A stretch of DNA of 64,000 nucleotides from Pseudomonas sp. Leaf58. Its GTDB lineage: Bacteria > Pseudomonadota > Gammaproteobacteria > Pseudomonadales > Pseudomonadaceae. Below are positions 1 through 7,542 of this stretch, piece after piece. The stretch spans positions 2,671,501 through 2,735,500 of the forward strand of contig NZ_CP032677.1 of the NCBI RefSeq assembly GCF_003627215.1. The letters run 5' to 3'. A program made the position numbers and the translations under genes. The notes below the pieces were generated by a model that worked only from the letters and a program-made list of their open reading frames with translations, did not search any database and was not told where the DNA came from. Every line of letters starts with the position of its first letter. Position 1 is the stretch's first letter.

Positions 1-930
1 GATCACTTCTACCTGCGGGAAGTATACGGCATCGACTTCGGCAGAGCGGAAGTTGATGTGAATGACTTCGGTGCCGCCACGGACCATGAAGAACGGCGGC
101 TTTTCGATCACGTCGTGGCCGATGTTGATGATCAGGTCGGCAGCTTCGACGGCGCGGTGCACGAAGTCACCTGACGACAATGCCGCGTTACCCAGGAAGC
201 GCGGGTGGCGCTCGTCGACCACACCTTTACCCATCTGGGTGGTGATGAACGGGATGCCGGTTTTGTCGATCAGCTGCTTGAGAACCTTGGCGGTCATCTT
301 GCGGTTGGCGCCAGCGCCGATTACCAGGATCGGGCTGCGCGCGTTTTGCAGCTTCTCGACGGCAGCTTCGATGGCCACGTGCTCGGCCAACGGGCGGCGG
401 TGCAGGCTGCGCGGGATCGGCAGTGCGTCGGTCTGCTCGGCAGCGATGTCTTCCGGCAGTTCCAGGTGCACGGCACCCGGCTTCTCTTCTTCGGCCAGGC
501 GGAAGGCTTCGCGCATACGGGCCGGGATGTTGTCAGCCGAGGCAAACTGGTGGGTGTACTTGGTGATGGGGTCCATCATGCCGCACACGTCAATGATCTG
601 GAAGCGGCCCTGCTTGGACTTCTTGATCGGCTTCTGGCCTGTGATCATCATCATCGGCATGCCACCCAGGTAGGCGTAGGCGCTGGCGGTGACCAGGTTG
701 GTCGCGCCAGGGCCGAGGGTGGACAGGCTGACGCCGGTCTTGCCGGTCAAGCGACCATAGGTAGCAGCCATGAAACCTGCGGACTGCTCGTGACGGGTAA
801 GTACCAGCTTGATCTTCGACTTGCGCAGGGATTCGAGCAGGTCGAGGTTTTCCTCACCAGGAATGCCGAATACATACTCGACACCTTCGTTTTCCAGGCA
901 TTGCACAACGACATCGGCGGCCTTGGCCAT
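1..930 (-). CDS. Acetolactate synthase large-subunit family, thiamine-diphosphate enzyme (C-terminus outside window)
   Basis: The visible 310 residues are the N-terminal and central part of a thiamine-diphosphate-dependent enzyme of the acetolactate synthase group (pyruvate to 2-acetolactate). The protein begins MAKAADVVVQCLENEGVEYV and carries FGIPGEEN, the cofactor-activating glutamate in TRHEQSA (about residue 48), and the GPGATN loop. The GDG-type diphosphate-binding motif lies beyond the window edge. No ilvN-like small subunit is adjacent, which suits a catabolic AlsS-like enzyme rather than the biosynthetic one, though this is inference. It is divergent from the LysR gene at 1115, a likely regulator. 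Glyoxylate carboligase is the main alternative. Confidence 0.8.
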   Translation of the reverse strand, partial: MAKAADVVVQCLENEGVEYVFGIPGEENLDLLESLRKSKIKLVLTRHEQSAGFMAATYGRLTGKTGVSLSTLGPGATNLVTASAYAYLGGMPMMMITGQKPIKKSKQGRFQIIDVCGMMDPITKYTHQFASADNIPARMREAFRLAEEEKPGAVHLELPEDIAAEQTDALPIPRSLHRRPLAEHVAIEAAVEKLQNARSPILVIGAGANRKMTAKVLKQLIDKTGIPFITTQMGKGVVDERHPRFLGNAALSSGDFVHRAVEAADLIINIGHDVIEKPPFFMVRGGTEVIHINFRSAEVDAVYFPQVEVI

Positions 931-1114
931 TTGGGGTACTACCTCAAAATCTTCGTGGGATTGCAGATTTATTAAGCTGCGTGACTGAGATGTTGCAGGA
1001 TGTCTCAGTGGCGCGCATCGTAGGCCCTCTGGTTAATAATAATAAATATATTGTTATGATGCCTGAGATCACACTTCGTTATAAATGCAGCTCCTAGGAT
1101 TGGTAGTCCCCACA
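931..1114. promoter_or_regulatory. Divergent promoter region, TPP enzyme / LysR
   Basis: This 184-bp gap separates divergent starts and includes an unusually AT-rich run around 1034-1061 (TAATAATAATAAATATATTG). LysR regulators usually bind such gaps, but no single operator could be assigned with confidence. Confidence 0.4.
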
Positions 1115-1996
1115 ATGAACCTCAAGGCATTGCGCTGCTGCGTCGAGATCGTGCGCCAGGGCAGCTTCACCAAGGCCGCGCAGCACCTGCATATCGCCCA
1201 GCCGGCGCTGAGCATGGCGGTTACCCGCCTGGAAGAAGAACTGGGCGTAACCCTGTTCAACCGCACTACGCGCAAGGTCATCCTGACGGCCGAGGGTGAG
1301 CGCTTTCTGCCCCGTATTGAATCGGCCCTGCGCGAAATGGATGTGGCCCGGCAAGAGCTACGCGACATGGCCGACCTGAAGCGCGGCGAAGTCCGCCTGG
1401 GCATCCCACCGATGTTCGGCCTGCACTATGTGCCTGGGCTTATGAACGCCTTCCGCCAGCTGCACCCGGGCATTGCCATGACCGTGTTCGAAGGCAGTGC
1501 CGAGGACATTGGTCATCGCCTGGAACAACGGGAAATCGACCTGGCGTTGCTCGAGTCCCGGCGCGTGCCGCCGGACAAAGAATCGATCCTGCTGGGCAGT
1601 GACGAGATGTTGGCGTGCATGCACCCCGACCACGCCTATGCCGGCAAGGCGTTTCTCACCGCCGAGGACCTGCGCAATACCGACATGGTGGTGTTCGACC
1701 GTACCTTCGTGCAACGCCACCTGCTGGATGCGTTCTTCGCCGAACATGGGATCACTTACCAAGTCGCGCTGCAGAGTAACTTTGTTTCGCTGGTGGTGCA
1801 GGCCGCGCTGGACAACATGGGCGTGGCGACCCTGCTGCGTTCGGTACAACAGCGTACGCCGGGCATCGTCGGTGTGCCGTTTCGCCCGGCGCAGCTAATG
1901 AGCTTCAGGTTGTGCTGGCGCTCGGGGGAATACCTGTCGCTGGCCAGCAAGCGCTTCATCGATTTTGCCGCGCAAACAAACTACCTGGAGCGATAA
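1115..1996 (+). CDS. LysR-family transcriptional regulator
   Basis: This is a 293-residue LysR regulator: an N-terminal winged helix-turn-helix (MNLKALRCCVEIVRQGSFTK, then AAQHLHIAQPALSMAVTRLE) followed by an effector-binding domain. An in-frame ATG at 1085 would add ten residues, but alignment with the usual family start (MNLKALR...) favours 1115. It is divergent from the acetolactate-synthase-like gene and probably controls it and itself. The effector is unknown. The next gene, on the opposite strand, ends only 6 bp downstream of its stop, so transcription converges there. Confidence 0.88.
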   Translation: MNLKALRCCVEIVRQGSFTKAAQHLHIAQPALSMAVTRLEEELGVTLFNRTTRKVILTAEGERFLPRIESALREMDVARQELRDMADLKRGEVRLGIPPMFGLHYVPGLMNAFRQLHPGIAMTVFEGSAEDIGHRLEQREIDLALLESRRVPPDKESILLGSDEMLACMHPDHAYAGKAFLTAEDLRNTDMVVFDRTFVQRHLLDAFFAEHGITYQVALQSNFVSLVVQAALDNMGVATLLRSVQQRTPGIVGVPFRPAQLMSFRLCWRSGEYLSLASKRFIDFAAQTNYLER

Positions 1997-2001
1997 AGGC
2001 A

Positions 2002-3570
2002 TTACTGACCCGCGCCCACCATCGCGCTTTGCGCCACACAATAACCATCCCTGCCCTGCTGCTTGGCCTGGTACAACGCCGCATCCGCTGCCGCCATCAG
2101 GCGCTCGGCTGTCACCCCCTCGCGTGCCAGGTCACCCACGGCTATCCCGGCACTGAACGACACTCGCCCCAACGGGCTGCCGGCATGTTCCAGCGGTTGC
2201 CGACGCAACAGTTGTTGCACCTCTTGCACCAGCAGTTGCGCCCCGTGGCCATCGGTATCAGGCAGCAGCAGGGTGAATTCCTCGCCGCCGTAGCGCACCG
2301 CCAGGTCGGCCGGCCGCTTCAAGGCCTGTTGCAGCACCTCGGCAAAGCGCCGCAGGCACTGGTCGCCCGCAGGGTGCCCGTAGCGGTCGTTGTAGGCCTT
2401 GAAGTAATCCAGGTCGAGCATCACCAGCGCCAGCGGGTAGCCTTGGCGTCGTGCCCGGCGCAGCTCCGGCTCGAAAACCGCATCGAGCCGCCGGCGGTTA
2501 CCCAGCCCGGTGAGGCTGTCGGTCAAGGCCAGGGCTTTCAGCGTCTGGTGCGCCTGGTGCAATGCCCGCTCAATGACAATGCGCTCGCGCAACTGGCGCA
2601 GTACCACGCCGCCAAATGCAGCCAGCCCCACCAGCAACAGCAGCAACACGGCCACCGATTTGATCGCGTCGTGCCGCCAGGGTGCGACGATTGACTCCCG
2701 CGACAAGCCTGCTTCTACCACCAATGGGTAGCTGGACAGCGCGCGATAGGCATACAGCCGTGGTGTGCCATCGACCACTGCCACTGCCTCGGCCACCCCT
2801 TCCGACGCATATGGCAAATGGTTGCGGAAGATTTCGCTGCTGGCCAGGCTGCGACCCACCACTTGCTCAAGGAACGGGCGCCGGACCAGAACGGTGCCGT
2901 CGCGCTTGGCCAGTACCAGCGCGCCACGCTCGTCGATCTTGAAATCGCCGTAATAACGTACAAACCACCCCACCTTGATCGTGCCCAGCAGCACCCCGGC
3001 GAAGCTGCCATCGGGGTACTCCAGGCGCCGTGAAATGGGGATGATCAGGTCGCCAGTGGAACGGCTGCGCACCACCGAGCCGATATGTACGCCACGGTCG
3101 GCATGGGTGCGGTGGTAAATGAAATAATCTCGGTCGGCATTGTTGGCGTTGGCCGGGGGGGCCGCCTGATCGGTGACGATCCAGCTGCCATCCGGGCCAT
3201 ACACGAACAACCCGTGCAACTGCGGCATGATATTTTTCTGCTGGACCAGCAAGGCATGCAGGCGCGGCCGATCGATGTGGTCGAAACCGTCACCTTGCAG
3301 GCGCTCGGCCAACGCTGCGGTGATGACGTCCACCTGGCGGATGGCGTCTTCGGCGTGCTGCGCTGTGGCCCGGGCCAGGTTGGTGACCATGTTCTCTGCG
3401 TTGCTAAAGGCATGCCGGTAGTCGCGCCAGATGCGCCAGCCTTCCACCATGACGAAGGTCAGCATTACCACCAACATGAACGCCAGGACCAAGCGAAACA
3501 ACGCCACGGCGCGGCCCTCGCCGGTTACCGCGAACAGTCCCTCTTCCTCTTGTTTCCTGGCTGCGCACAT
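2002..3570 (-). CDS. Membrane-anchored diguanylate cyclase with periplasmic sensor
   Basis: The protein (522 residues) should synthesise cyclic di-GMP at the inner membrane. A first transmembrane helix (about residues 23-44) is followed by a roughly 260-residue periplasmic region of dCache type, a second helix (AVLLLLLVGLAAFGGVVL) and a GGDEF domain. The active-site motif is GGEEF at 428-432, and the inhibitory I-site RxxD (RPAD, 419-422) lies exactly five residues upstream, so product feedback looks intact. The start at 3570 has AGGG seven bases upstream; an ATG at 3603 would add 11 residues but lacks a ribosome-binding site. The ligand is not predictable. Confidence 0.88.
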   Translation of the reverse strand: MCAARKQEEEGLFAVTGEGRAVALFRLVLAFMLVVMLTFVMVEGWRIWRDYRHAFSNAENMVTNLARATAQHAEDAIRQVDVITAALAERLQGDGFDHIDRPRLHALLVQQKNIMPQLHGLFVYGPDGSWIVTDQAAPPANANNADRDYFIYHRTHADRGVHIGSVVRSRSTGDLIIPISRRLEYPDGSFAGVLLGTIKVGWFVRYYGDFKIDERGALVLAKRDGTVLVRRPFLEQVVGRSLASSEIFRNHLPYASEGVAEAVAVVDGTPRLYAYRALSSYPLVVEAGLSRESIVAPWRHDAIKSVAVLLLLLVGLAAFGGVVLRQLRERIVIERALHQAHQTLKALALTDSLTGLGNRRRLDAVFEPELRRARRQGYPLALVMLDLDYFKAYNDRYGHPAGDQCLRRFAEVLQQALKRPADLAVRYGGEEFTLLLPDTDGHGAQLLVQEVQQLLRRQPLEHAGSPLGRVSFSAGIAVGDLAREGVTAERLMAAADAALYQAKQQGRDGYCVAQSAMVGAGQ

Positions 3571-3718
3571 TGAAATCCCTAGCCATACTGCGTTTGCCGC
3601 CATTCACTATAGTTCAGCGCTCCCTGAGCGCCGCCACGAAAAAGATTAAACCTTTGCCTCGGCTTTGCCCTCAACCGTAAGCGACGCAGATGTCGCGCCA
3701 CGGTTTAAGGAGTGAAGC

Positions 3719-4219
3719 ATGAGCAATCTCTTCATCAAGCGCGTCGGGTTCTCCATGGTGCTGGGCCTGGCATCGGTACACGCACTGGCGGCCAGTTCCG
3801 ATGACTTTGTCGAGGCGGCCACAGAGGCCGGCATTGCCGAAGTGGTCACCGGCAACCTGGCCAAGGAAAAAAGCCAGAACAGCGAAATCAAGACATTCGC
3901 CCAGGAAATGGTCACTGACCATACCAAGGCTAACCAGAAACTGGGCGACATCGCCCGCAAGCTGGATATTTCCGTGCCCGATGAGGCGGCAATAACCGAC
4001 AAGGTCAAAAAAATGATCCTGGAATGGCGAGAGGAGTCCTTCGACAAGTCGTACATCAACAACCAGGTCGACGCTCACGAAAAGGCGGTGGAGCTGTTCA
4101 AGAAGGAAGCGGCATCGTCAGACAAGGCTGAGCTGAAGGCCTTCGCCAGTGAAACCCTGCCCAAATTGGAACAGCATCTGAAGCACGCCAAGGCGCTTCA
4201 GGCCAAACACGACAAGTGA
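3719..4219 (+). CDS. DUF4142 exported protein
   Basis: This is a 166-residue exported protein of the DUF4142 family. The signal peptide ends near VHALAA-SSDDF (about residue 24), and the mature part is an alpha-helical, ferritin-like bundle rich in Lys and Glu (AQEMVTDHTKANQKLGDIAR is characteristic). The molecular role of the family is not established, although members are often stress-associated. A strong AAGGAG precedes the ATG. The small gene at 4227 begins 7 bp after the stop and is probably co-transcribed, with a terminator at 4507-4528 closing the pair. Confidence 0.85.
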   Translation: MSNLFIKRVGFSMVLGLASVHALAASSDDFVEAATEAGIAEVVTGNLAKEKSQNSEIKTFAQEMVTDHTKANQKLGDIARKLDISVPDEAAITDKVKKMILEWREESFDKSYINNQVDAHEKAVELFKKEAASSDKAELKAFASETLPKLEQHLKHAKALQAKHDK

Positions 4220-4226
4220 GGCCCGC

Positions 4227-4478
4227 ATGAGTAATGAAGCATTGAAAGCCGAAGTGCTGACCCGCCTGCTGCACGCTCACCCTCATGGGCTGGGTAAGGA
4301 AGTACTGGATAACTACCGCGGCGAGAAGGCGGTGGCCGGCATGTTGAAAGCCCTGCAGGAGGCCGGATTGATCCAGGATGGCAGCGTGGTGGTGGGCCAC
4401 GACCACCAGATCAGTGTGAACTACCCGATCAAACTGTCGGCGGCTGGGGTGGAAGCGGCCAGACAAGCCGAGGCTTGA
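4227..4478 (+). CDS. Small conserved hypothetical protein (possible winged helix)
   Basis: This 83-residue protein starts 7 bp after the DUF4142 gene. Its alternating helices (LTRLLHAHPHGLGKEVLDNY, MLKALQEAGLIQ) followed by a short strand-like segment (GSVVVGHDHQISVNYPIKLS) resemble a small winged-helix fold, but no family could be assigned. There is no signal peptide, so it is probably cytoplasmic. Operon position and the terminator just downstream support it as a real gene. Confidence 0.65.
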   Translation: MSNEALKAEVLTRLLHAHPHGLGKEVLDNYRGEKAVAGMLKALQEAGLIQDGSVVVGHDHQISVNYPIKLSAAGVEAARQAEA

Positions 4479-4506
4479 ACACACCCCCTTGTTAGGCAAG
4501 ACCGCG

Positions 4507-4528
4507 GGGCCGCTTTTGCGGCCCTTTT
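4507..4528 (+). terminator. Rho-independent terminator
   Basis: GGGCCGC-TTTT-GCGGCCC followed by TTTT forms a 7-bp GC stem 28 bp after the small hypothetical gene. Confidence 0.85.
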
Positions 4529-4568
4529 GCGACACCGGGCCGCTAAATTGAGCGCTTCTGTCTGTGGC

Positions 4569-5561
4569 TTATGGCGTCCCCACAGCGGCCGACAATTGCA
4601 GCTGACACTCCTTCAACGCCGCATCTCGCGTGGCGAGTTGCTCTTCAAGCAGCAGCAACTGACGAGCCTGCTGGGCGCACAGGTCGCGCCGCTCCTCCAG
4701 GCTTTTTGCCTGCACATCCAGCTGCCGGCGCATTTCCTCGCTGGCGCCCTGTGCCTGGGCCAGGATGGTGCGCAAGCCTTGGATCTGCGCATCGCGCTGC
4801 TCCAGCAATTCATCCTGTGCCCTGCAAGCGCTGGCCGCCTGACGGTGCTCACCCAGCAAACGCTCATTATCGCGGTGCAGGCGGGTTAGCTCGTCCTGCT
4901 TGACGATCAAGCCCTGTTGCAGTTGGCGCACTTCCACTTGCAGCTGTTGCAGTTGCGCTTCGTGGCGGCGTTGTTCCTGTTCACGCTGTTCGCGGCTGGC
5001 GGTGCGATAGTGCTCCAGCGCGTCGCGGGCATGCCGGTGCTTATCCTCCAGTGACTTCACCTGCTCGTCCTTGTCGGCCAGGCGCACCTGCAATTCGCCC
5101 AGCGACTGGTTGAGGCTGGCACTGCGCAGCTGTTCGGCTTGCAGCGTGCTTTGGGTGGAAAGCAGTTTTTCCGATTCGGCGGCCAGTGCGGCGACATCAA
5201 TTTGATGCTGCTGGTGCGCGGCAGCCAGCGCCTGTTGGGTAATCGCCAGCTGTGCTTCCAACTGTTCGCGTTGTGCGGTGAAGGTGCTTTCGGCCTGCTC
5301 GATCCTCAGGTCGGCCTCGTCCTGCAACTGGGTTGCCAGTTGCCCAACCATTCGGCTCAACACGTCGCTCAATGCTATGCCGCCCTCGGCGGCTACCGGC
5401 TGCTGGCCGTTCAGCTCCTTGAGGTAGCGGTGAATCGTGGTCTTGGAGCCGGTATTGCCCAGCTCGATACGTATGGCATCGATGCTGGGGTTCTCGCCCC
5501 GGGCAATCAGCGCCTGGCGCGCCTGCTGCACTACCACCTTGTTAATACCGCCCCGGGCCAT
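4569..5561 (-). CDS. KfrA-like DNA-binding coiled-coil protein
   Basis: This 330-residue protein has the architecture of plasmid KfrA. An N-terminal DNA-binding region (MARGGINKVVVQQARQALIA, with GNTGSKTTIHRYLKEL about residues 35-50) is followed by roughly 250 residues of nearly uninterrupted Gln/Glu/Leu-rich coiled coil. KfrA proteins are autorepressors with nucleoid- or partition-associated roles; a similar role here is inference. A good ribosome-binding site (TAGGAGC) precedes the ATG. The upstream region is AT-rich and contains repeated TTAYGTAC boxes around a GTAATTAC palindrome. No plasmid or phage genes adjoin it. Confidence 0.75.
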   Translation of the reverse strand: MARGGINKVVVQQARQALIARGENPSIDAIRIELGNTGSKTTIHRYLKELNGQQPVAAEGGIALSDVLSRMVGQLATQLQDEADLRIEQAESTFTAQREQLEAQLAITQQALAAAHQQHQIDVAALAAESEKLLSTQSTLQAEQLRSASLNQSLGELQVRLADKDEQVKSLEDKHRHARDALEHYRTASREQREQEQRRHEAQLQQLQVEVRQLQQGLIVKQDELTRLHRDNERLLGEHRQAASACRAQDELLEQRDAQIQGLRTILAQAQGASEEMRRQLDVQAKSLEERRDLCAQQARQLLLLEEQLATRDAALKECQLQLSAAVGTP

Positions 5562-5587
5562 GCTTGCTCCTACGATTTTGTACTGTG

Positions 5588-5610
5588 TTATGTACTATGT
5601 AATTACGTAC
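5588..5610. promoter_or_regulatory. Candidate operator upstream of the KfrA-like gene
   Basis: TTATGTAC (5588-5595) and TTACGTAC (5603-5610) lie 15 bp apart on either side of the palindrome GTAATTAC (5599-5606), 27-49 bp upstream of the gene's ATG. Autoregulation is expected by analogy with plasmid KfrA; binding is not shown. Confidence 0.4.
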
Positions 5611-5730
5611 CAATTATGACGATATGCAAAGCTGCCTGCAAACCTTTCCTAAGGTGGAATAATCACGGCTTATCGCATGTGAATGGCATGTTTAGGCTTT
5701 TTAGGGGCAAAACCCGTACGCCAAACAGCA

Positions 5731-5764
5731 AAACGCCCCGCTCGGCTTCAAGCCGGCGGGGCGT
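5731..5764 (-). terminator. Terminator of the tenA operon
   Basis: Read on the minus strand, ACGCCCCGC and GCGGGGCGT form a long stem around a second small hairpin, followed by TTTTGC. It lies just after the stop of the TenA gene at 5793. Confidence 0.8.
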
Positions 5765-5792
5765 CGTAAGGTTGCTAGGGGTATGCAGCGCG

Positions 5793-6449
5793 TTACTGGC
5801 TAGCCAAGCCCATCTGCCAGAAATCCGCCTCCAGGCTGGAGGCCTGGGCAAAAATCCCCACCAGTTCGGTAAACCGCTGCTCGGTCATGCTCCGTGCCGC
5901 CAATTCATCCAGGTGCTTGCGTGCCGCCGCTGCGACAGCTTGGTAACCCGCCCCGGCATACTCGCCAATCCATTCGCGGTACGGGTGGTTGCTCAAGTCA
6001 CCAATGCGTTCGGACAGCGCCCGGCCAATTTCCGCATAGCCGACAACACAAGGCGCCAGCGCCACATGCAACTCCAGCAAGTCACCCGCAGCGCCGCAGT
6101 CCAGCACATAGCGGGTGTAGGCCACCGTGGCCTGGTGCTCAGGCGCCGCCTCGATATCCGCCTGGGTTAGCCCCCAGCGCGCGCACAGGCGCAAGTGCAG
6201 CTCGGTTTCGTCCAGAATCGCTGCCAGCCCGGCCTGCGCAGCGCGAATGTCAGCCGGGCGACGGCTCTTATAGGCCGCCAGCGCCCAAGCACGGGCGAAC
6301 TGGATAAGGAACAGGTAATCCTGCACCAGGTAGGTCCGGAACGCGGCCTCGCTTAGCGTCCCCTCGCCCATCTGGCGCACGAAGTCGTGGTCGACATAGC
6401 TGTTCCACTGCGGCGCAGCGGCCGCCTTGAGCCGGTCAAAGATATCCAT
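5793..6449 (-). CDS. tenA: TenA family aminopyrimidine aminohydrolase (Cys-type)
   Basis: TenA hydrolyses base-degraded thiamin (aminomethyl pyrimidine) to the hydroxymethyl pyrimidine used for thiamin synthesis. At 218 residues it has the usual length, and it carries the expected catalytic set: Asp44 in LVQDYLF, nucleophilic Cys134 in LAPCVVGYAE and Glu207 in SSLEADFW. It follows the TenA_E-type gene by only 2 bp, so the two are co-translated or at least co-transcribed. A TPP riboswitch upstream of that gene places both under thiamin control. The terminator at 5731-5764 ends the unit. Confidence 0.92.
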   Translation of the reverse strand: MDIFDRLKAAAAPQWNSYVDHDFVRQMGEGTLSEAAFRTYLVQDYLFLIQFARAWALAAYKSRRPADIRAAQAGLAAILDETELHLRLCARWGLTQADIEAAPEHQATVAYTRYVLDCGAAGDLLELHVALAPCVVGYAEIGRALSERIGDLSNHPYREWIGEYAGAGYQAVAAAARKHLDELAARSMTEQRFTELVGIFAQASSLEADFWQMGLASQ

Positions 6450-6451
6450 GC

Positions 6452-7099
6452 TTATTGGTCCTCTGGGTAAACGGCGTCGAAGAAAGCCAACTCCAGCGCC
6501 ACGGTGCGCTGGTAGAAGTCACTCGCCAGCGCGGCTTCCTGCCGGCCAACGCGGTCGAGCTCGGCCTGCAGGAAGGCGACGAAGTCCTGGAACGCCGGGT
6601 TGTCGTGCAGGGTGATCCACTCGGCGTGGACGAAGTTGCCGGGCATCGGCTTTGGCGCCTTCAGCGCCCAGTCCAGGTACAGGCCTTCGGCAACGTTGAG
6701 TACCGCCAGCGCGGCCGCGTAGGACCGGGTGGCCGCCGCTTCGCGCATGATTGCCTTGAACCCTGCGGTGGGTGCGGTATCAGCCGGTTCGCTGCGTTGT
6801 GCGGGGCTAACACCCAAGGCTTCGAAGGCGCGCAGGAAGTAAGTGTTCTCGTCGCTGGAAATCATCCCGGCAAAGCGGCCGAAGCGCAGGCGCGCCTCGA
6901 AGGTGTCGGCAGTGGCGATGGCTGCGCCCAGCAAGGTCAGGAAGCTGTCGAGGAAGCGGTGGTCTTGCACCAGGTAGCTGACCATGATCGGGTCCGGCAG
7001 GCTGCCGTCGCACAATTGGGTCACGAAGCGGTGGCCAACGGCCGCCGACCAGGTGGGCTCGCTCTGGCGGCGCAGGGTCTGGCTGAAGCGTTCGGTCAT
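6452..7099 (-). CDS. TenA family protein lacking the catalytic Cys (TenA_E-like)
   Basis: This second TENA/THI-4 family protein (215 residues) keeps Asp46 (LVQDHRF) and Glu203 (LELAFFD). The nucleophile position, however, reads NVAEGLYLDW, so Cys is replaced by Ala137 with Glu138 next to it, as in the TenA_E class. TenA_E proteins have been linked to an earlier step of thiamin-pyrimidine salvage (formylamino-pyrimidine deformylation), so a division of labour with the Cys-type neighbour is plausible but inferred. The ATG at 7099 has AAGGA upstream; an in-frame TTG directly before it is less likely. It is the first gene after the TPP riboswitch. Confidence 0.85.
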   Translation of the reverse strand: MTERFSQTLRRQSEPTWSAAVGHRFVTQLCDGSLPDPIMVSYLVQDHRFLDSFLTLLGAAIATADTFEARLRFGRFAGMISSDENTYFLRAFEALGVSPAQRSEPADTAPTAGFKAIMREAAATRSYAAALAVLNVAEGLYLDWALKAPKPMPGNFVHAEWITLHDNPAFQDFVAFLQAELDRVGRQEAALASDFYQRTVALELAFFDAVYPEDQ

Positions 7100-7193
7100 C
7101 AAGCTGTCCTTGAAAGGGGTGACAGCGAGACCGTGAGGGTGGGCATGGACGGGCCTCGCAGTGAGGCCGGCAAAAGGCAGGTTACAAGCCCCA

Positions 7194-7282
7194 TCCCTTC
7201 GCCGGCATGATCCGGATCAGGTTCGAAGGGTCACCGCGCTGCAGCATGAAGCGGTTTCTCAGCCCGATGCCGGGCTCCCCTT
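7194..7282 (-). promoter_or_regulatory. TPP riboswitch (THI element)
   Basis: On the minus strand the leader contains the conserved core GGGGAGCCCGGC, GGGCTGAGA, GACCCTTCGAACCTGATC and ATGCCGGCGAAGGGA in the canonical order. It ends about 95 bases before the TenA_E-like gene. A GGCCTC/GAGGCC hairpin at 7152-7168, between riboswitch and start, may be part of the expression platform. It has no T-run, so translational control is more likely. Confidence 0.95.
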
Positions 7283-7340
7283 GGTGGCGCTCAGGTATAC
7301 CCCAGCACAACGGCGCTGTCACTACCCGCGCCACCCAAAT

Positions 7341-7382
7341 AATGGGCAATGGGTGACCCGCTAATGGGGACATATACCCATT
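7341..7382. promoter_or_regulatory. Repeated AATGGG boxes upstream of the multicopper oxidase
   Basis: AATGGG occurs at 7341, 7348 and 7363; the last faces CCCATT (7377-7382) across 8 bp as an inverted repeat. A TTGAC sequence follows at 7384. It lies 160-200 bp before the oxidase ATG and upstream of the divergent riboswitch. A regulator site is possible; nothing identifies the protein. Confidence 0.35.
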
Positions 7383-7542
7383 CTTGACGCGCCATTATTT
7401 AGTGCACATCAGGCGCTACAAGGATTTGTTTAACAAAGCATTACTGAAATATCTGTTGGCACAGCCGTTGCTCAGGCCCTTAAACCAGGCAAAACGCCAC
7501 TGATGGCTGAGAGCCATGTAGCCCCGAGCGAGGCATAACGCA

